Source: Enchytraeus crypticus (lineage: Eukaryota; Annelida; Clitellata; Enchytraeida; Enchytraeidae). From it: a DNA stretch of 64,000 bases. Under the pieces are notes generated by a model. That model searched no databases, was not told the DNA's origin, and worked only from the letters and a program-made list of their open reading frames with translations. Positions 1 to 10,677 of the stretch are shown one piece after another. A program made the translations under genes and the position numbers. The stretch covers positions 242,001 through 306,000 of the forward strand of contig CAJHZI010000659.1 in the NCBI GenBank assembly GCA_905160935.1, in the 5' to 3' direction. Numbering within the stretch: the first letter of the stretch is position 1; every line of letters begins with the position of its first letter.

Positions 1-190
1 TAGGGATAATCTATTCGCTTTAAACCAGTCAGAGAGTGTTTGGAGTTCAGTATTAGTTCAATTCATTAGTTTCAAAATATCAGGGTTTATGCAGATAATA
101 TTTGTATCATCTGCAAATAATATGAAGGTAAGAATTTTACTAATCTCGGATGTGTCATTGACATAAATCAGAAACAACAAAATACTTTCT
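1..190 (-). mobile_element. LINE reverse transcriptase fragment
   Basis: On the minus strand the sequence translates to a piece of reverse transcriptase: an F-L-I-Y-V-N-D segment, then the catalytic FADDTN box, then a short SDWFKANRLSLN segment interrupted by one stop. The motif order matches LINE polymerases and resembles the element at 38.6-40.7 kb. It runs off the left edge and probably lies in an intron of the minus-strand gene to its right. Confidence 0.7.
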
Positions 191-242
191 ACAACAAAAT
201 ACTTTCTACAACCCAATCCTAGTTGAACTGGAAGGGATTATA

Positions 243-336
243 GCGTGGATGATGATGTTGATGGTGATGATGATGATGATGATGATGGTGGTGGTGATGA
301 TGATGATGATGGTGGTGGTGATGATGATGATGATGT
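243..336. repeat. (ATG)n / (CAT)n microsatellite
   Basis: Trinucleotide repeat of ATG interrupted by GTG units. The long histidine run it produces on the minus strand is a by-product of the repeat, not evidence of a protein. Confidence 0.9.
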
Positions 337-353
337 ATTTTAACAGACCTCAC

Positions 354-1874
354 TTTCCAGACTTCTCCTGGCTGTAGAGTTGTTCTTGCAGCTGTCACTG
401 CTGCTGTTGCTGTCACCGCTGCTGCTGCTTGAAATCTTCTCACTGATGGGACTGCTACTGCTGCTGGTGCTGTTGCTACAGCAGCTGAGACAGCTGCTGC
501 AGCTGTTACAGCAGCTGAGACAGCTGCTACTGCTGCTGGTGCAGCTGTTACAGCAGCTGAGACAGCCGCTACAGCTGCTGCCACTTCCTCCCACGTAGCT
601 GTAAACACTACACTGCCACAAGCAAGCACAGCTATAGTTAAGATGGATGCAGCAGTTGCAGCACATTGTGAAATTACAGTTGAATTTACAGCTGCTGGTC
701 GTTTTGCTGTCATGGCATTTGCTACTGTTGCCAAGGCTGTTTCCATGGCAATCACTGCTGTTGCCATAGCATTCACTACCATTGCCAAGGCATACCATAC
801 ACCCACAGGAAGATTTGCCGCTGCTGCTATCAGCGCTTCCGTTGCCATAGCAACAAAACCTCATATACATGCAGCCGGTGTTAGATATTTCGCTGCAGTA
901 GCCACCAATGCAGCAGTGACAACTGTCACTACTGCTGGCATTGAAGCTATCACCTCCACCATTGTTATCTGTGCCGCTATCACTAGGTTCATAACTTGAA
1001 TCGCTACCATTGTGACAACAGCAGCAGCTCTTCAACCAGTGCACTTCCAAACCAGTGCAATTTTCCTCGTTCAACAATCGATAGTTTTGAGACGAAAAGG
1101 CGGTCGCGTTAGCTGAAAAATTCATAATAATGTCTGATATCTCGGAATGATTATAAGATCCATTCAGAGTGCCGCAGCTGTCGCAGCAGCAACAGCTAGC
1201 AATGCAGCAACCACAGTTGTTCTCACAGCAGTTGCAGCAGCTAGAACATTCCAGAACAATCCAATCGGTGGAAGGGCTTGGATCAGACAGATCGGCCTTT
1301 CCTCTCTCCCACCTCACTAGTCTCAATCTAAACTTATACCTCGCTGCATCAGCCGGCAGCAGCAATAAATACTCGTATCTATGCAGTGTTCTGCCGTCTT
1401 CTTCAAACACCGCCTCCACCTGCCAATCGTCACTAGATGGCTCCGCCTCTATCGAAGCCAGCGATGAAGCAGAGAATGACTCAACATTGATTGACATATC
1501 CTGGTGTGCAGGAATCAACGGGCTGTGACCTGATAATGCCTCAGCGGAAGTTATTTGCTGATCATGCAAAATCTCTAGCGGAACATTCGAAGGCAGACGA
1601 TCGGAGACCTGAATACTTTCCCGAGACTCCGAGTTAACCCTAACATCGTTCCCGATCCATTTCGGCCGCCCTACTGTCTCCACCCGATTCAATTCGACTG
1701 GCCAATCAGAGGAAGGGTACGGCGGCTTCAGCTGCACAAGTTTCTCCAGCCGGTAAGCCGCAATGGGTCCATCACCTGAGCCGGTTTCAGCACAGACCCA
1801 GCGGGGCCAGGTGAGAGTGAGAGAAGAATGAGAGTGCTGCATGACATGTGGTGCAGAGTTCATCAGTGGAAGAG
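354..1874 (-). CDS. exon 3: FN3-like domain plus Cys/Ser-rich tail
   Basis: The acceptor AG is at 1876-1875, preceded by (GATT)n. About 215 codons encode the FN3-like domain and end V-L-E-C-S-S-C. Two phase-1 donors are possible: GTGAGA at 1226 (exon 1227-1874) or GTGAGG at 353 (exon 354-1874). The frame stays open for the whole 1.5 kb, and the extra 290 residues are Cys/Ser/Asn/Gly-rich with many N-x-S/T sites. An Ala-rich frame is also open over part of this stretch, so the extension is uncertain while the FN3 part is solid. Confidence 0.5.
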
Positions 1875-1881
1875 CTGGTAA

Positions 1882-1913
<32 letters not shown>

Positions 1914-2662
1914 TTCAATCAATCAATCAATCAATAGTAATTAAGAGGGGTGAGAGTGCAGGATGACATGTGGTGAAGAGTTCATCAGTGGAAGAGCTGG
2001 CAACAATCAATCAATCAATCAATTTCGATCAGATAGAAGTTCAAATTTCAAACGATCAACAACAGAAGTACAATCAGCTACAGGTAAACACAAAATGAAT
2101 ATAACCATTGTAAGTAAATCATACAATAGGTGCATAAAATTGAAACAATCATATTGAATGATGCAATTAACTAAACAAGCCCAATACTATTCAATTGGTC
2201 CCTAGTGAGAGCATTGCTCTATCTAGCTAGTCATCGAGATGGTATGGGAAAGTGCTTCTATCAGTATATTTACCTGTTCTTGAATAAAAAAGTTTTATAT
2301 AGGAGATTATAAATTTATTTACGTTTATAGCCTTTTTTATGGAATAGGGTACACTATCAATCTATCAATCAATCAATCAAGTAATTAATCAATCAATGTT
2401 AATTAGTCAACCAAACAATGACATGATGGAGTATTAAATTTATTCTATGAAATACTTCGACAATAAATATTTTAAAATAAAAACCATGACCGAAGACAGA
2501 AATTAAATACAATTAACTTAAGAGATCTCATGAAGCCAAGCTTAACGTCTATTTAGTTAATATATCAATAAATCAATCTTTAAAATGCAGAATATTCAAC
2601 AGCTGGAGTTATAATATAGGTAGTATAGATAAGATATATATAATATAGGTAGTACAGATAAG

Positions 2663-2725
<63 letters not shown>

Positions 2726-2768
2726 TTATATAGTATATATATATGTAGATATATATATATATATATGT

Positions 2769-2808
<40 letters not shown>

Positions 2809-4920
2809 TATAACGTAGGTAGTATAGATAAGACATGGACACTGACAGGACTGACAGGCAGGTCCACCCCAGCCATGCAGACATCGACCTGATGAGCAGA
2901 GACCATTGACAGGATTGCACGAGTCACCAGCGGGACAGCGGCACTGCAGCCTACAGGCTAGTCCAAACCAACCCTCAGCGCACACTGCAATCAATCAATC
3001 AATCAATCATTTGTAATATAATCTCATCTTATTTTATTCAATTTATCTAATCCATTTATCTATCTATTTATTAATCAATCAATCAAATTGATTCAAATAA
3101 AATTGATCATATAGAATCCAATCTGATTTTATCTTACTTGATCTATCTAATCCATCTATCAATCTATTTATTAATCACTCAATAAATCAATCAATCGATC
3201 ATAAATAATCTAATCTGATCATATCATATCTAATCTATCTAATCCATCTATCTATCTATCTATTTATCAATCAATCAATCATATATAATCTAATCTGATC
3301 TTAGCTAATCTATCTAATTTATCTATCTATTTGTCAATCAATCAATCAATAAACAACATGAAAAATCTAGACTGAAACAGGCACCCTAATCTATACCAAC
3401 CCACGCTGTAATCAACAATCAGTCAATAAATCAATACCGAGTGCCGTGTCTTTTGGGGACGTACCTGAAATCGTCATAGATTTTTTAAAATCTAACGCCA
3501 ATGTTAAAGTCAGTTTCCTCACTCAAAAGCGATGTCAGTGACAGGTGAGCCCAGGATTTGAACCCCGCACATACTGCTCTGGAGTAAAAAATGAGTTTCA
3601 GCTATAACTCATTTGTATAAGACTCACTATGTTTGACTATGATTAATTAATTTAGGACTCATTAAGTTTGATCGTTCACTAGATTCATTTGTTTATGACT
3701 GGTTATGTTCGACTATGACTCGTTTGTATGTTTATTGTTGAACATTGTGAAATAGCCATTGGATTAACAAATTGATAAATAGCAAGAACACATTAGAGTT
3801 CAAAATAGCAACAACTTATTAGAGTTTGATAAATAGCAAAAACACATTTGAGTCCGATAAATAGCAACAACTCATTAGAGTTTGATAAATAGCAAAAACA
3901 CATTTGAGTCCGATAAATAGCAACAACTCATTAGAGTTTGATAAATAGCAAAAACACATTTGAGACCGATAAATAGCAACAACTCATTAGAGTTTGATAA
4001 ATAGCAAAAACACATTTGAGTCCGATAAATAGCAACAACTCATTAGAGTTTGATAAATAGCAAAAACACATTTGAGTCCGATAAATAGCAACAACTCATT
4101 AGAGTTTGATAAATAGCAAAAACACATTTGAGTCCGATAAATAGCAACAACTCATTAGAGTTTGATAAATAGCAAAAACACATTTGAGTCCGATAAATAG
4201 CAACAACTCATTAGAGTTTGACAAATAGCAACAACACATTTGAGTCCGATAAATAGCAACAACTCATTAGAGTTTGATAAATAGCAAAAACACATTTGAG
4301 TCCGATAAATAGCAACAACTCATTAGAGTTTGACAAATAGCAACAACACATTTGAGTCCGATAAATAGCAACAACTCATCAGAGTTTGACAAATAGCAAC
4401 AACTCATCAGAGTTTGACAAATAGCAACAACTCATCAGAGTTTGACAAATAGCAACAACTCATCAGAGTTTGACAAATAGCAACAACTCATCAGAGTTTG
4501 ACAAATAGCAAGAACTCAGAGTTTGCTTCTGTGGCACTTTTAATGAAATGACACTCCTGAGTGATAATGATATTTATAATATAGATGATAGTAATAATTT
4601 ATAATATGGATAATGATAATAATAATTTATAACATAGATAAGAGCGGTAAAATAAAATTTAATTCCTGACGAGCCAGTTAAAAATAAAAAATTGACAGAC
4701 TGACACCTGATTGACAGAAAGGAGGCCCCGCCCACCCACTACTGCACAGCCCGTTGTAGCACCTCCCATCCACGACGTTGCAAGCCCCGGGTCCGTGCAA
4801 ACAGTGACACTCTCCGGCGCAGGCAGGCCCAAACCTACCCTCGGGGCATAGAAAATAGCCAGCTGCGAGCGGGTTTAGAGAGAATAGCAGTCCTAGCCAT
4901 AAAATGGGACACCAGGGCAT
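354..4920 (-). CDS. EGF/FN3 secreted or receptor protein, 5' part
   Basis: Three exons are supported: 4707-4920, 2847-2984 and a long one starting at 1874. The first ATG (4920) opens a hydrophobic signal peptide (about 20 residues), followed by a Cys-rich EGF-like module of the C-x-x-G-x-F/W-G-x-x-C type. Exon 2 encodes a second such module. Exon 3 encodes a fibronectin III-like domain, with a Trp-bearing first strand and a Y-x-F-R-L-R-L-V-R strand near its end. All introns are phase 1, the usual phase for shuffled extracellular modules. This combination is known from Tie-like receptors, MEGF-type receptor phosphatases and EGF-rich lectins; which one applies cannot be decided because the 3' part lies outside the window. 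Introns carry a (TA)n array, a 28-bp satellite and SINE copies. Confidence 0.6.
400..590. repeat. GCN/CTG-type trinucleotide-rich region
   Basis: Degenerate repeats of CAGCAGCTG and ACAGCTGCT with an approximate higher-order period. They keep several frames open on both strands (Ala-, Leu- and Ser/Cys-rich), so long open frames here are weak evidence of coding. Confidence 0.8.
1830..2004. repeat. copied 5' border of the FN3 exon
   Basis: Bases 1950-2004 repeat 1830-1885 almost base for base: the first 20-30 nt of exon 3, its acceptor and the start of the (AATC)n array. The copy lies in the intron about 70 bp upstream of the real acceptor and could act as a decoy 3' splice site. Confidence 0.8.
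2661..2815. repeat. (TA)n microsatellite
   Basis: Nearly pure TA repeat next to EGF exon 2. A 20-bp motif beginning TAGGTAGTA is repeated on its left side (2619, 2646) and once on its right (2816). Confidence 0.9.
2847..2984 (-). CDS. exon 2: EGF-like module 2
   Basis: The acceptor AG (2986-2985) is preceded by a (GATT)n run. The module reads C-A-E-G-W-F-G-L-A-C then C-R-C and ends G-G-P-A-C-Q-S, closely matching module 1. The donor is in phase 1 at 2846 (GTCAGT); an alternative 9 bp earlier, at 2855, also keeps phase. A (TA)n array follows within 30 bp. Confidence 0.6.
3000..3440. repeat. degenerate (AATC)n intron filler
   Basis: Runs of AATC/ATCT units with tandem 60-90 bp blocks (for example at 3025, 3115, 3205 and 3275). 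No gene signal was seen. Confidence 0.75.
3470..3597 (-). mobile_element. SINE-A copy
   Basis: Minus-strand copy with a tRNA-like B box (GGTTCAAATCC) and the 3' core GAGGAAACTGACGTTAA. It lies in the EGF-gene intron. Confidence 0.6.
3770..4520. repeat. 28/56-bp satellite array
   Basis: The 28-bp unit begins GATAAATAGCAAC. For most of the array two variants alternate (AACTCATTAGAG and ACACATTTGAG), giving a 56-bp higher-order period of about 10 dimers. The last five units (4370-4510) are homogeneous 28-bp monomers with CTCATCAGAG. Confidence 0.9.
4707..4920 (-). CDS. exon 1: signal peptide and EGF-like module 1
   Basis: ATG at 4920, followed by W-C-P-I-L-W-L-G-L-L-F-S-L as the signal core and a six- to eight-Cys module ending F-C-Q-S. 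The donor is G|GTGTCAG in phase 1. This is the first in-frame ATG and sits directly before a signal sequence, which supports the start. An upstream non-coding exon cannot be excluded. Confidence 0.65.
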
Positions 4921-5310
4921 GGTTAGTTTGTATAGTAAGTTGTTAAATCATAGTCAACCGAAGCTTTCTATATAGTCACTAGCTGATATTATAATCTAAA
5001 GTAGCAGTGATGCGCTATAAAATACAAATCCAATAAAAATGTTACATTTGGATTAAAGTCGCATTGCGAATTGGTGCGATAAAACGGTTAGTCACAACAA
5101 AAAACTACGGCTTGGTCAGTTTATATAATAAGTTGTTAAATCATAGTCAACCGAAGCTTTCTATATAGTCGTTAGCTTATATTATAATCTAAGGTAGCAG
5201 TGATGCGCTATAAAAGAAAAAATCATATATAAAGATAAAATGTTACGTTTGGATTAAAGTCGCATTGGGAATTATTGCGACAAAAAGAGTCAGTCATAAC
5301 AAAAAACTAT
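4921..5310. repeat. 190-bp tandem duplication upstream of the EGF gene start
   Basis: 4921-5110 and 5111-5310 are about 85-90% alike (shared blocks around AAGTTGTTAAATCATAG and GCAGTGATGCGCTATAAAA). The first copy abuts the ATG at 4920, so the putative 5' UTR or promoter is duplicated. Confidence 0.75.
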
Positions 5311-5559
5311 GTAACTATTTCATTGTAGCCACACACATACAACGCATCACATACACATATGCATACAATATACATACAAATATGCAAACAGACATATACA
5401 TATGCATAAAAAGACAGACACACACATGCACACATAAAACACGCATACACACGCACATACAGGTCTGCATAAATATTCCAAAACACAGAGAACTCCAAAT
5501 ACGTACACAAGCAAAACATAAACTTTCATCAAAGCACTCAAATATATGAGGTTGAATAC

Positions 5560-6300
5560 CTACAAGAATGAATTATTATGCAATCTTTTACAATACTTAT
5601 CTAACCTAATCTTGAAAGCATTAAACGGCTCTGAAAAGCCTCTGATCACTAGTGACACTATGCCAAACTGCATCCTGCTGTGAAATGCAAACTTATTGTC
5701 TCCAGGAGGTTAGCCAAACTCTGATTGAATTAAAAATGAGCCAGTAACTCCACGAGCTTCCCGGTCTTGAATGTCTTAATAGTGTAGGGGTAACGTCATG
5801 AAGTTTTAAATGACAAATTCTGAGGGGAATTGAACCCTCGTGGGTTCGAATCCCGGTCACGCTGATCTGAGAGTAAAATCTCGGACATTCACTGGACCGG
5901 TTATACGGAAAATGGTCTAAATTGCCTAACGGTTTAAACATGTGGTTTTAAAAAGTGATAAATATCAACACAGTTGATTATTCACTATAATGCGTGTTTT
6001 ACTTTTTACCCGGTTACAAAACAATCTCTCGTATGGAACTTGGTCAAATGCCTTAGGAAAATCTCAATAAATAATATTATTATTGTTCTAACAATAACAG
6101 TATGATGTTATAATATATAACAATCAGATTTCCATTATCACTATATCCAGTAACGGATTCCATAAAGCTCAGGATGTAAATTAGGTAAACTCTTTTAGGT
6201 AAATCCGTGCCAATTATTATTAGCCTATAACTATTAAAAAGTTTAAAACTGCCCTTAATAATGCTCTCAAGATAGATAGAACTCCTAAATATTACTTCAT
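5560..6300 (-). mobile_element. degenerate LINE with an inserted SINE-E
   Basis: Minus-strand translation gives D-F-P-K-A-F-D-Q-V-P-Y-E-R-L-F near 6010-6065, the LINE polymerase D-F-S-K-A-F-D box. An F-K-I-R-L-D-K segment near 5590-5620 matches the end of such ORFs. Between them sits a plus-strand SINE-E. The copy is heavily decayed. Confidence 0.5.
5765..6012 (+). mobile_element. SINE-E copy
   Basis: tRNA-related SINE: head GTAACGTCATGAAGTTTTAA, B box GGGTTCGAATCCC, body GCTGATCTGAGAGTAAAAT, tail CACTATAATGCGTGTTTAC. It is the best-preserved copy in the left third of the window. Confidence 0.65.
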
Positions 6301-6537
6301 ATATATCATGAAATAAATAATTAAATTAATTAATTATTCATAAAATAATATTAATTACAAATAAATTTACTGTTAGATTTTAATTTCTTTAGTTTTCCCT
6401 CACTGTCAACAAACCTTCTGATTGGCCAATGGCCATCAGGACTTCTCTTCTTCTTTATAGTTGAGTAAGATTTCCGTCCTAAACCAGAGAGAGCAAGACT
6501 TAAACCATGGTTAGGAAGTTATCATTTAGTTCATTTG

Positions 6538-6690
6538 ACATATAACCAGTCCTGTGATTGTACGAAATCTTACTTTCAGATGAGCGCGGCGGGGAATCGA
6601 ACCCACAATAATAAAATCATCTTAAGCTCTGTCATTTAAAACTTCATGACGTAACCTTCCTAACTCCTCTAACCGCTGTGCCATTGGGAT
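6538..6690 (-). mobile_element. SINE-E copy
   Basis: Reverse copy with a B-box-like GGGGAATCGAACCC and the head AAAACTTCATGACGT. A second copy of the family follows directly on its right. Confidence 0.55.
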
Positions 6691-7045
6691 GTGGTAAAAG
6701 TAAAACAGGCGCTATATAGTAAAATGATCAACCATGTTGATGTCTATCACTTTTGTTGACATCTATTTGGCTGGAGCCAGTGGCGATGTCGGCAAGTTTT
6801 CGATCGCCTATCAGAATGTGCGGGGATGCAAATCCTGGGCTCTCCCGGGCCGTCACTGACAACGCTTTGAGTGAAAAAAATGACGTTGACAATAGCTTTA
6901 AATTTTTTATCAGCTTTACTTTTTAATACCACATGTTTAAACCGTTAGGTAATTTATTCCATTTTCTGTGCAACCAGTCCAGTGAATGTTCGAAATTTTA
7001 CTCTCAGATCAGCGCGGCTGGGAATCACAACTATTTGAGTACTAC
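6690..7045 (-). mobile_element. SINE-E copy split by a SINE-A
   Basis: The SINE-E tail (about 6690-6765) and body (6921-7040) are separated by a plus-strand SINE-A (about 6766-6920). The SINE-A therefore inserted after the SINE-E. Confidence 0.6.
6766..6920 (+). mobile_element. SINE-A copy
   Basis: Starts GGCTGGAGCCAGTGGCGATG, has a B-box remnant and ends in a T-rich tail; inserted into a SINE-E. Confidence 0.6.
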
Positions 7046-7330
7046 TGTCGCTCATGACAGCATCGATCTATATTGAGACAAACCCAAGCGGGTCAGTAAA
7101 AAGACCCAAAACGGTGCAAAATCCTAAATCCAGTAAACCATGTCCAAAGCCAAGACTTCCTTGTATAAGGCAACTATATAAGCAGTTTACTACACTGTCC
7201 ATTTCTATCGGTTCCTTATAAGTTCAAAACAGAATAAAATCGCGTATAAATATTCGTTTATTTCAGTAACATAACAATAATTAGAGTGCTCCTATCGTTC
7301 GTGACAACATCGATCACTAACTTCTCAATC
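7045..7330 (+). mobile_element. SINE-F fragments
   Basis: Two pieces (7045-7145 and 7265-7330) of the family marked by GACAACATCGA and CAAAACGGTGCAAA. A SINE-like tail lies between them. Confidence 0.45.
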
Positions 7331-7414
7331 TGGCTCGACATGAATATATATATATACCCTAATAAATAAAACGACTAATATCTAACAAAGAAAAAAATAT
7401 ATAGCAACATAAAA

Positions 7415-7505
7415 TTATCATCATCATCATCATCATCTTTTCTTGAAGCCCAGATTAACAAAGGTAGGGATATGAATAGTCATCTCCAATCCTCCCTGTT
7501 CCATA
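7415..7505 (+). mobile_element. SINE-D 3' end with (ATC)n tail
   Basis: (ATC)n followed by TTCTTGAAGCCCAGATTAAC and GGGATATGAATAG, the end shared with copies at 11.2, 33.6, 49.8 and 52.4 kb. Confidence 0.5.
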
Positions 7506-7805
7506 CCATATCAATAACATACAATAAAATATAATAATATAAAAGCGAAAACAAATACAATAACAAATAATAGTCACAAATCTCAGCAGAACCCTTGAGC
7601 TATATTAGAGTTTTCACATTTCTATCTGCAAAGGAGCAAACAAAACTAAGCAAAATTTTACTATATAACTATAATATTGAATTATCAGGTTGTACTTCGT
7701 TTAACTTCAGAAGGCTTTCTTTTCGATTCAAGACAACACAGTCGAGCTACTGTCAAACGATTAAGTTAACAGTAATTTTAACTAACATATAAAAGAATTC
7801 GTTAC

Positions 7806-7910
7806 AATGGTAACGGGGTTCAAATCTTGGGCTCGCCCATCTCTGACTTTGCTTTCGAGGGAGGAAACTGATGTTAAAATTGGCTTTACCAGCTTTTACA
7901 AGATAGGCAA
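7806..7910 (+). mobile_element. SINE-A copy, 5'-truncated
   Basis: Retains GGGGTTCAAATC, CTTTCGAGGGAGGAAACTGA and the CTTTACCAGC tail. Confidence 0.6.
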
Positions 7911-7949
7911 TAATTATCCGACTACGAATCATCAGGTTCGGCACATATT

Positions 7950-8040
7950 GTATACGACAATCAATAGTGCTCGATGTTGTCATTGATGACTGTTGCACTC
8001 TAATTGTTGTTATTATTAGACAATCAAAACAACAATTTGA
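7950..8040 (-). mobile_element. SINE-F copy
   Basis: Reverse copy reading AATAGTGCTCGATGTTGTC and ending in TTGTTGTTATTATTA. Confidence 0.55.
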
Positions 8041-8681
8041 CAACATTCTCAAAGACAAGGGCAAGGTTGGCATAATGAAAATGTGTCACAGTCGCTATCA
8101 GTGTGATACATTATTATTATTATTAGTAATAATTTGTAATAATTAGTAATATTTAAATATAGGAAACAAATATTACAATGATCGAAAAAATTAAGTAGAG
8201 ACAGAAACAATAGGCCATCAATGTGAACGAGAAGCGTTCTATCTAGCTGACCACCAATGCCTAACAGGCCTTGAGGTGTGTGACTCTTAAACAAGTTAAA
8301 ACAATAATCAGAAAATCAACATTAAATCTTTAATAATTAAGAAATATAATTTTTAAAATCCTTAACAGTAAGCATGGCAAAAATGCTTAATAAATATTAA
8401 ATCAAATTAAATAGAACATTAGCAGTAGTAATGGTGAAATCTGCAATAATTAAGCAAACTAATTTTTATATCCTTAGCAGTAATCACGGTAAAATCTTTA
8501 ATAAATATTAAATTGAATTAAATAGATTCTTAACAGTAATTAAGGATAATCATCTGCAATCATTAAGAAATACAATTTAACAAGTACAAGCTCAGAACAA
8601 GTGTTATATCATGGCATTAATAAATAAATTAAGAAATCATCATCATCATATAATTTTTAAAATCCTGAGCAGTAATCATGG

Positions 8682-8918
8682 CTAGGCGACTAGGGGCGGC
8701 AGCGCCTCTTCCTCGATCAGCTTATTGTGTATCTCCATCAGACCCTTGAAGTATTTGACGGTCTTGACCTTCAGCTCCAATGTGGCGTCCTCGTCGCATA
8801 CAAAGATTGTCCTGGGGTGTTGCTGGAACGCTGAGACAGTCCACATGTGACACACGCCCTCCTCTATAGCCTTGTTCAGCGCCAGGGCCTTGTGGGCGCC
8901 CGTTATCAGTATCATCAC
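8682..8918 (-). CDS. GNPDA: GNPDA exon 5 (terminal)
   Basis: Phase 0 acceptor after a degenerate (GATT)n tract. Encodes [10 protein letters not shown] to the stop TAG (8684-8682). The C-terminal tail [10 protein letters not shown] is shorter than in human GNPDA1. Confidence 0.95.
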   Translation of the reverse strand: MMILITGAHKALALNKAIEEGVCHMWTVSAFQQHPRTIFVCDEDATLELKVKTVKYFKGLMEIHNKLIEEEALPPLVA

Positions 8919-10642
8919 CTGGGCAATCAGTCAATCAAGCAATCGATCAGTCAATTAATAAATTAATAAATAATTATAAATCAATAAGTCAATTAATAAA
9001 TCAATAATAAGTCAGTCAGTAAATCAATCAATCGGTCAGTCACTCAATCGATCAATCATGCAATCGATCAATTGATCGATCAAACAAATCAATCAATAAA
9101 TCCATCAGTCAAGAAATATGTTAATAAATAAAGTCAATCAATAAATCAGATAATAAATCAATCAATCAATAGATCTGTAAAAAATTAATCAATCTAGCCA
9201 TAAATCAGCCAAAAAATCAGTCAAATAATAAATGGATCAATCCATCCATCAGTCAATCAATTATCCAGCTAGCTTTGTACAGTGCCTAATGAGCGTCTTG
9301 ATTATTAGTATCAACACCTAATCAATTGATTAATGATTTAGTCAATAAATTAATCAACAAATCAATCAATCATTCAGATGACTTAAGGAGCATAATTACA
9401 TGTAGTATAGTGAAATTGTCAATCTATCACTTTAAATACTACGTGTTTAAACAGTTTATTCCGTTTTTCGTGTAACCACAGCCGTGTGAACATCCGACAA
9501 CACGCAAAACAGTCAACTTTCAAGTCTAAACAATGGTTGAACGAATGCGACATATGGTAAGAAGAAGAAGAATGTCTGAGATATTACACTCAGATTACTA
9601 AATCACTCGATCAGTTAACTGACAGATTAGTTATCAGATCAGTTAATTGACAGATAGATAATCATATCATAATTAATTTAACAAATTAATAAATCATTTC
9701 ATAATCACGTTAATAAAAAACTAAATCATTTCATAATTACGTTAATAAATTAATAAATGATTTAATAATTAAGTTAATAAATTACCATATCATTTCATAA
9801 TTAGTTAATTAATAAATCATTTAATAATTAAGTTAATAAATTAATAAATCATTTAATAATTAAGTTAATAAATTAGTAACTCATTTCATAATAACGTTAA
9901 TAAATCAATCACGCAATCAATTGCATGGTTTATATCTATGATTAATATCTTTTATATCTATGATTAATATCTTTTATATCTATGATTAATATCTTATATA
10001 TCTATGACTAATATCTTTTATATCTATGACTCAATTAGTTAACTGACAGATTAACTACCTCTCTAGCGTCCATCACAGTGCCCACGCCCATATAACTAAG
10101 TCAATAAATTAATAAATGATTTCATAATTACGTTAATAAATTAATAAATGATTTCATAATTAAGTTAATGAATTATTAAATCATTTAATAATTAAGTTAA
10201 TAAATTAATAAATCATTTAATAATTAAGTCAATACAAATCATTTAATAATTAAGTTAATAAATTAATAAATGATTTCATAATTAAGTTAATAAATTAATT
10301 TATCATTTCATAATTAAGTTACTAAATTAATACATCATTTCATAATTACATTAAGAAATTAATGCATCATTTCATATTTAAGTTAAGAAATTAATAACTC
10401 GTTTCATAATTACTTTTATAAATCAATCAATCAGCTAATTTGACAGATTAGTTACCTCTCTAGCGTCCATCACAGTGCCCACGCCCACTGTCAGGGCTTG
10501 TTTGGGCACCAGGTTGATGTCGCCCCCGAAGAACTTGGCATTGGCGATTATCGTGTCCATGGCCAGAGTCTTGACCCTGGTTCTTGACACAAGGCTGGAA
10601 CCCGGCTCGTTGAATGCTATGTGACCATCAGGGCCGATACCT

Positions 10643-10677
<35 letters not shown>

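Noticed and set aside
219-848. Long Ala-rich frame with a poly-His end on the minus strand
   Set aside because: The His run is (ATG)n and the Ala frame overlaps the FN3-linked Cys/Ser frame; repeat composition explains both. Not annotated as a separate gene.
380-999. Plus-strand Leu-rich and Ala-rich frames
   Set aside because: Produced by CTG/GCN repeats on the strand opposite the EGF/FN3 gene; no splice signals or domain.
5265-5549. Overlapping frames rich in His/Thr or Cys/Val on both strands
   Set aside because: They come from a CACATA-rich purine/pyrimidine stretch.
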